From assembly GCA_030618325.1 (NCBI GenBank), contig JAUXDP010000095.1, positions 1 to 10,646 on the forward strand: DNA of 10,646 nucleotides, read 5' to 3'. The stretch comes from Methylococcaceae bacterium (GTDB lineage Bacteria > Pseudomonadota > Gammaproteobacteria > Methylococcales > Methylomonadaceae). Below the pieces are notes generated by a model. The model was not told the DNA's origin and did not search any database. It saw only the letters and a list, made by a program, of their open reading frames with translations. This document shows, one piece after another, positions 7,585-10,646 of the stretch; the first letter of the stretch is position 1, and each line of letters begins with the position of its first letter. Both the position numbers and the translations under genes were made by a program.

Positions 7585-8106
7585 TTAAAGTGCTCTAGTT
7601 GAAATTTCCTCTTTAAGACTATTAATAGTCTGATCGACAATTTTAGTATGATCCGGCAGGTCAAGAACTTTTCCAGCAATCCTTTCCATACCTAAAACAA
7701 CTAAACCTGCCAGTTTGTCATGCATCTCGTTTTTCATCATTTCCTGCTCAACTAAAATGCTCTGTTTGCCTTGTTCAATCATTATATCGACATCAACCTG
7801 AGCTTTCTCATGTGCTTCAGCGATAATCCGATCGGCAGTTTTGGAGGCGTTAGCAATTATTACTTGAGCTTGTTTGGATGCCTCCGAGAGTTTCTCTGCC
7901 GATTTTACCTCAGTCTTTTGAAGTTGTGCCGTGATTTGTTCGGCTTTACGCAAGCTGTCGGAAACTGTTTTCTTACGATGCTCTAAAACTTTAAGGACTG
8001 GCCTATATAAAAACCTCTTCAAAATCAGAAGAAGTATAATAAAATTAACAGCTTGAGCAACCAAATAGATCGGTTGCACACCAAAATCAGTTAGAATTTT
8101 TTCCAT
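7585..8106 (-). CDS. atpF: F-type ATP synthase subunit b (stator stalk)
   Basis: Subunit b is the peripheral stalk that holds F1 against the a subunit in the F1F0 ATP synthase of the inner membrane. The 173-residue protein has one N-terminal membrane helix (about 12-30), then the typical turn FLYRPVLKVLEHR (32-44). A long Ala-, Glu- and Lys-rich coiled coil (about 45-145) and a C-terminal segment resembling the delta-binding end (LVVLGMERIAGKVL) follow. E. coli b is 156 residues, so this is slightly longer, with no fusion to delta. The N-terminal phrase FGVQPIYLVAQAVNFIILLLILK is closer in my memory to candidate-phylum and Thermotoga-like b subunits than to the E. coli type; this is inference. 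It lies 53 bp after atpE on the same strand. The ribosome site is weak (CTGGAAT before ATG). No F1 gene follows. Confidence 0.93.
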   Translation of the reverse strand: MEKILTDFGVQPIYLVAQAVNFIILLLILKRFLYRPVLKVLEHRKKTVSDSLRKAEQITAQLQKTEVKSAEKLSEASKQAQVIIANASKTADRIIAEAHEKAQVDVDIMIEQGKQSILVEQEMMKNEMHDKLAGLVVLGMERIAGKVLDLPDHTKIVDQTINSLKEEISTRAL

Positions 8107-8159
8107 ATTCCAGTTAGGATTAAAAGCAAAAAATACTAATAAACCAGATGACTAATGAG

Positions 8160-8363
8160 TTATTTTACAAAAGCAACGACTAACGCATATATCCCTAATG
8201 CTTCAGCAAATGCCATACCCAAAAGCATGGCAGGTAAAATCTTGGTTTGGGCTTCGGGGTTGCGCCCAATCGCCTCCAAGGCCTTCATACCGATCATACC
8301 AATGGCAATACCTGGGCCCATTGTACCCAGGCCGATCGCTATTGCAGCAGGTAAATTTTCCAT
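8160..8363 (-). CDS. atpE: F-type ATP synthase subunit c (rotor ring)
   Basis: The 67-residue hairpin of two membrane helices forms the proton-driven c-ring. Helix 1 carries the glycine pattern GLGTMGPGIAIG (11-22) that packs the ring. The polar loop is R34-N35-P36-E37, and helix 2 carries the ion-binding carboxylate E54 in GMAFAEALGIYAL. E. coli AtpE is 79 residues and uses aspartate at this position, so this is a short glutamate-type c. The Na+ ligands known from Ilyobacter (Gln in helix 1, Ser and Thr after the Glu) are replaced by I21, A55 and L56, which points to protons. The start is set by GGGAG at 8370-8374, six bases before ATG, the best ribosome site of the three atp genes, as suits the highly expressed c subunit. 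A transposon-like segment separates it from atpB. Confidence 0.94.
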   Translation of the reverse strand: MENLPAAIAIGLGTMGPGIAIGMIGMKALEAIGRNPEAQTKILPAMLLGMAFAEALGIYALVVAFVK

Positions 8364-8369
8364 CTATTA

Positions 8370-8374
8370 CTCCC
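8370..8374 (-). promoter_or_regulatory. Ribosome binding site of atpE
   Basis: The minus strand reads GGGAG, six bases and ATG, preceded by an AT-rich stretch (8375-8400). Neither atpB nor atpF has a comparable site. The contrast fits the need for many c subunits per complex. Confidence 0.65.
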
Positions 8375-8398
8375 AAATCTCTTAAGTTTTAAAATATA

Positions 8399-8555
8399 TA
8401 CTCTCCGCACATGGATTTTTAGCACCCATGCATGCCATTTGTTGCAGATGGCTTTGTTGAAAAACCTTGCTGTAGATTACTATAGCGGCTTTTTTTCGCC
8501 TCGCCCTCCACAAAAATGACGCCCCTAAATACTAAAACTTCAAATGCGGAGAGTA
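8399..8555. mobile_element. MITE-like segment or IS remnant with terminal inverted repeats and TA flanks
   Basis: The ends 8399-8422 and 8532-8555 match as inverted repeats at 20 of 24 positions. The outer eleven bases (TACTCTCCGCA and its complement) are identical. The outermost TA on each side could be a two-base target duplication, leaving a 153-bp element that starts CTCTCCGCA; duplication of TA is typical of IS630/Tc1-mariner elements and some IS5-group ones. The interior has no credible ORF but contains GGCTTTGTTGAAAAACC, reminiscent of insertion-sequence termini. It fills nearly the whole 195-bp gap between atpB and atpE. No transposase is nearby, so it would be non-autonomous or decayed. 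Confidence 0.55.
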
Positions 8556-8558
8556 GAA

Positions 8559-9410
8559 TTAACTGTGGTGTTTCTCACTTAACATTACCATAAATACCAA
8601 AGTAAGAATCATAAATACCGCCGCTTGAACAAATGCCACAACTAGTTCCAAAAAATAAAAGGGCAAAGGCACTATAAAAGCAGAAACCGACCAGGACGTT
8701 TTCAATAATACTTTACCCGCTAAAATGTTACCAAAAAGCCTAAATGAAAGCGAAATTATCTTGGTAAATTCTGAGACCAATTCTAGAATCCCAACAAATA
8801 GAAAAACCCCGAACATTTTCAGCGAAAACCATCTTTTCAAATAATCTGTAACTCCAATAAATTTGAGTGAGAAAAAATGCGTAGCAACCACAGAGAGTAA
8901 TGCCAGTGATAGGGTCATGTTCAGATCAGAGTTAATTGAGCGTAGTAATGGAATAAATTTTTGCTGGCCCTCTTGCATCACATTAACCCCTATTGTTGAG
9001 ACCCCTGGAAACAATGCTAATAAATTGGCGGCCAGAATATAGAGGAAAAAGGTCATCACCCAGGGGAAAAAAGTTTCAATTCTTGATTGCGCTAGAGATT
9101 CACCCAGATCGTAAACATATTCAAATATTACTTCGATAAATGACTGAAGTTTACCGGGTATAACTGTTATTTTTCTGGAAAATACAATAGCAAATACAGA
9201 TAATAAAATAGTAACTAAAATAGAGAAAACCAGTGAATTTGTAACCGGAAAAGTCCCAATATGGCCAATTACCTCGGGTGCCAGAGGTACATGCTCAGTT
9301 TTGGTATCGGCACCATAAGTATGGTGTGGTTTCTCTTGAAACCATTGTTTCAGGGAGGAACCCCACTGATCAAAATATTCACTGTTCGGGTCGGTCGGAT
9401 TCTGCTGCAT
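8559..9410 (-). CDS. atpB: F-type ATP synthase subunit a (proton channel)
   Basis: Subunit a carries the two proton half-channels against the c-ring. In this 283-residue protein the essential stator arginine is R224 in LSFRLFGNILAGK (221-233). The RSINSDLNMTLSLAL segment (157-171) matches the conserved R-x3-DLN-x-T block, and LVVAFVQAAVFMILTLVFM (256-274) with Q262 corresponds to the last helix of E. coli a. Membrane segments fall near 56-78, 114-134, 164-180, 198-215, 216-237 and 243-275 (a long pair). The N-terminal 50 residues are hydrophilic. E214 and E255 are candidate proton-path carboxylates. The motif dress (SEFTKIISLSFRLFGN) is unlike the E. coli form ISLGLRLFGN. It follows polA by 78 bp on the same strand. 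No ribosome site is seen; see the promoter entry for a possible leaderless start. The length is close to the E. coli 271. Confidence 0.93.
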   Translation of the reverse strand: MQQNPTDPNSEYFDQWGSSLKQWFQEKPHHTYGADTKTEHVPLAPEVIGHIGTFPVTNSLVFSILVTILLSVFAIVFSRKITVIPGKLQSFIEVIFEYVYDLGESLAQSRIETFFPWVMTFFLYILAANLLALFPGVSTIGVNVMQEGQQKFIPLLRSINSDLNMTLSLALLSVVATHFFSLKFIGVTDYLKRWFSLKMFGVFLFVGILELVSEFTKIISLSFRLFGNILAGKVLLKTSWSVSAFIVPLPFYFLELVVAFVQAAVFMILTLVFMVMLSEKHHS

Positions 9411-9417
9411 GAATAGG

Positions 9418-9446
9418 ATTCTATGGGAAAAAAATTAGCTTTACAA
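9418..9446 (-). promoter_or_regulatory. Sigma-70-type promoter candidate directly before atpB
   Basis: On the minus strand TTGTAA (9446-9441, four of six) and TAGAAT (9423-9418, five of six) are spaced by 17 bases. The -10 box ends only seven bases before the atpB ATG, so the transcript would begin at or next to the start codon. That is compatible with the absence of a ribosome site but unusual in a gammaproteobacterium. Confidence 0.35.
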
Positions 9447-9478
9447 GTAAGTCATGATCTTAGTGACTGGTTTGGCTA
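9428..9478 (-). terminator. Possible weak terminator after polA
   Basis: Minus strand, after the polA stop: an outer TAGC...GCTA pair and an inner AGTCA/TGACT stem with a nine-base loop, then a run of seven T (9434-9428). The pairing between the two stems is poor. It overlaps the atpB promoter candidate, so at most one of the two may be real. Confidence 0.3.
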
Positions 9479-9488
9479 GCAAGAAGCG

Positions 9489-10646
9489 TTAATGCGCTTC
9501 ATCCCAATTGCTTCCCACGCCAATATCCACAATTAAAGGTACATCCAGTTCGGCAGCATTACCCATGATTTTTCGGATGGATTCAGTGCTCTCGGCTACT
9601 AAAGACTCTGGTATTTCAAACACCAGCTCATCATGCACCTGCATTATCATTTTGATTTCGGGTTGTTGCTTTATCCAGCCATCGGAATCAATCATGGCTT
9701 GTTTGATAATATCAGCTGCGGTACCTTGCATCGGTGCATTAATTGCTGTACGTTCAGCATATTGACGTCGCGCAGCATTACGGGCATTTATTTCCGGTAA
9801 ATATAGGCGGCGACCCCGCAACGTTTCTACATAGCCTTGCTGTTTAGCTTGTTCTTTAATGTTATCCATGTACTTTTTGACACCAGGATATCGTTCAAAA
9901 TACAAATCGATATAAGACTGCGCCTGCCCACGCGCCAAACCTAGTTGTTGCGCTAAACCGAAAGCAGACATACCGTAAATCAAGCCAAAATTAATCGCTT
10001 TTGCAGAGCGGCGTAAATCTGGGGTGACTTGCTCTGGAGTCACTTCAAAGACTTCAGCAGCAGTCGCCTGGTGAATATCCTTACCTTCAGAAAATGCGGT
10101 TAACAAGCCTTCATCTCCGGAAAGATGCGCCATAATTCGCAGTTCAATTTGGGAATAATCTGCTGCAACCAATTTAAAGCCAGGCGGAGCGACAAAAGCC
10201 TGCCTGATTTTTCGACCTTCTTCAGAACGCACCGGAATATTCTGCAAATTAGGGTCTGAGGATGATAACCGCCCCGTTGCTGTTACCGCCTGATGATAAG
10301 AGGTATGCACCCTACCTGTTCGCGTACTCACTTGCATCGGCAATTTGTCGGTATAAGTAGATTTCAGTTTGCTCATGCTGCGAAAATCCAGGATTATCTT
10401 TGGTAGCGGATAATCCTGAGCCAGTTCCTGCAACACCGATTCAGACGTAGAAGGTTGTCCTTTAGGGGTTTTTTTTAATATCGGTAGTTTCAACTCATCG
10501 TAGAGTATGCCTTGAATTTGCTTGGGCGAATTCAGATTAAAAGCTTGCCCGGCAATTTCATGCGCTTGCTGTTCCAGTATGACAATATGCTCAGCAAGTT
10601 CCTGACTTTGTAGAGCAAGCATATCCCTGTCCAGCAATACCCCGTT
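9489..10646 (-). CDS. polA: DNA polymerase I, C-terminal polymerase domain, 5'-truncated by window edge
   Basis: Family A DNA polymerase, which fills gaps during Okazaki-fragment maturation and excision repair. The frame is open to the last base of the window and gives 385 residues of the about 930 expected; the 5'-nuclease and proofreading-like domains lie outside. It begins with NGVLLDRDMLALQSQELA, the normal start of the polymerase domain, so the TTG at 10637 is internal. The palm and fingers motifs are intact: motif A DYSQIELRIMAHLSGD (about 10130-10170), motif B RRSAKAINFGLIYG with its Arg, Lys and Tyr (about 9970-10015), and motif C QVHDELVFE (about 9616-9645). LKSTYTDKLP and TGRLSSSDPNLQNIP of the thumb and template-binding region are also readable. 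The protein ends normally (GVGSNWDEAH). The residues are of ordinary gammaproteobacterial type, in contrast to the neighbouring atp genes. Confidence 0.97.
   Translation of the reverse strand, partial: NGVLLDRDMLALQSQELAEHIVILEQQAHEIAGQAFNLNSPKQIQGILYDELKLPILKKTPKGQPSTSESVLQELAQDYPLPKIILDFRSMSKLKSTYTDKLPMQVSTRTGRVHTSYHQAVTATGRLSSSDPNLQNIPVRSEEGRKIRQAFVAPPGFKLVAADYSQIELRIMAHLSGDEGLLTAFSEGKDIHQATAAEVFEVTPEQVTPDLRRSAKAINFGLIYGMSAFGLAQQLGLARGQAQSYIDLYFERYPGVKKYMDNIKEQAKQQGYVETLRGRRLYLPEINARNAARRQYAERTAINAPMQGTAADIIKQAMIDSDGWIKQQPEIKMIMQVHDELVFEIPESLVAESTESIRKIMGNAAELDVPLIVDIGVGSNWDEAH

Noticed and set aside
7578..7592. Perfect 15-base palindrome CACTTTATTAAAGTG over the atpF stop codon, considered as a terminator.
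   Set aside because: It is AT-rich, has a minimal loop and no T-run directly after it on the minus strand. The T8 further on (about 7537-7544) is not preceded by a stem.
8155..8392. Two plus-strand open frames over atpE, and similar ones over atpF and polA.
   Set aside because: They are antisense to genes with unambiguous family motifs and show low-complexity composition derived from the opposite strand.
7585..9410. The F0 genes as part of an N-ATPase (Na+-translocating) operon.
   Set aside because: The N-ATPase gene order (atpD-C-Q-R-B-E-F-A-G) with atpQ and atpR is absent, and the c subunit lacks the Na+ ligands.

Overview
The window looks like a chromosomal stretch from a Gram-negative gammaproteobacterium. 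Mpl and PolA are both readable in close to gammaproteobacterial form, and there is a REP-like hairpin of the kind common in that class. My impression is a methanotroph-like (Methylococcales) genome of moderate to low GC, but that is inference. Both ends are cut inside genes: mpl at the left and polA at the right. No rRNA, tRNA or CRISPR array was seen, and no gene-free stretch exceeds 300 bases (the largest is 252 bp, 2566-2817).

Layout. (1) 1-921 (+): the 3' two thirds of mpl, a peptidoglycan-recycling ligase. (2) 937-2565 (-): accessory cargo, namely a MntA-HepT toxin-antitoxin pair (antitoxin first, 16-bp overlap, strong ribosome site for the toxin) and an AT-rich gene for an unrecognised six-helix membrane protein. 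(3) 2818-6897 (+): one very large gene for an exported, multi-membrane-segment protein of 1359 residues and unknown function, with its own promoter candidate. A perfect 24-bp REP-like hairpin lies just after it, at a convergent gene boundary. (4) 7006-7530 (-): a YdjM/DUF457-type membrane-bound metal-dependent hydrolase-like protein. (5) 7585-9410 (-): three F-type ATP synthase membrane-sector genes, atpB (a), atpE (c) and atpF (b), without atpH, atpA or any other F1 gene following. (6) 9489-10646 (-): the 3' part of polA.

How the parts relate. The atpB-atpE-atpF trio encodes a complete proton channel, rotor and stator stalk, but the F1 motor genes that normally follow atpF are absent, and the next gene is the YdjM-like one. 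The 67-residue c subunit carries a glutamate rather than the aspartate usual in gammaproteobacteria. All three proteins remind me of F0 subunits from candidate-phyla or other distant lineages rather than of the E. coli type, so a transferred or split second ATP synthase is the most interesting reading here. A 157-bp segment with 24-bp imperfect terminal inverted repeats and flanking TA dinucleotides sits between atpB and atpE. It looks like a miniature transposon or the remains of an insertion sequence.
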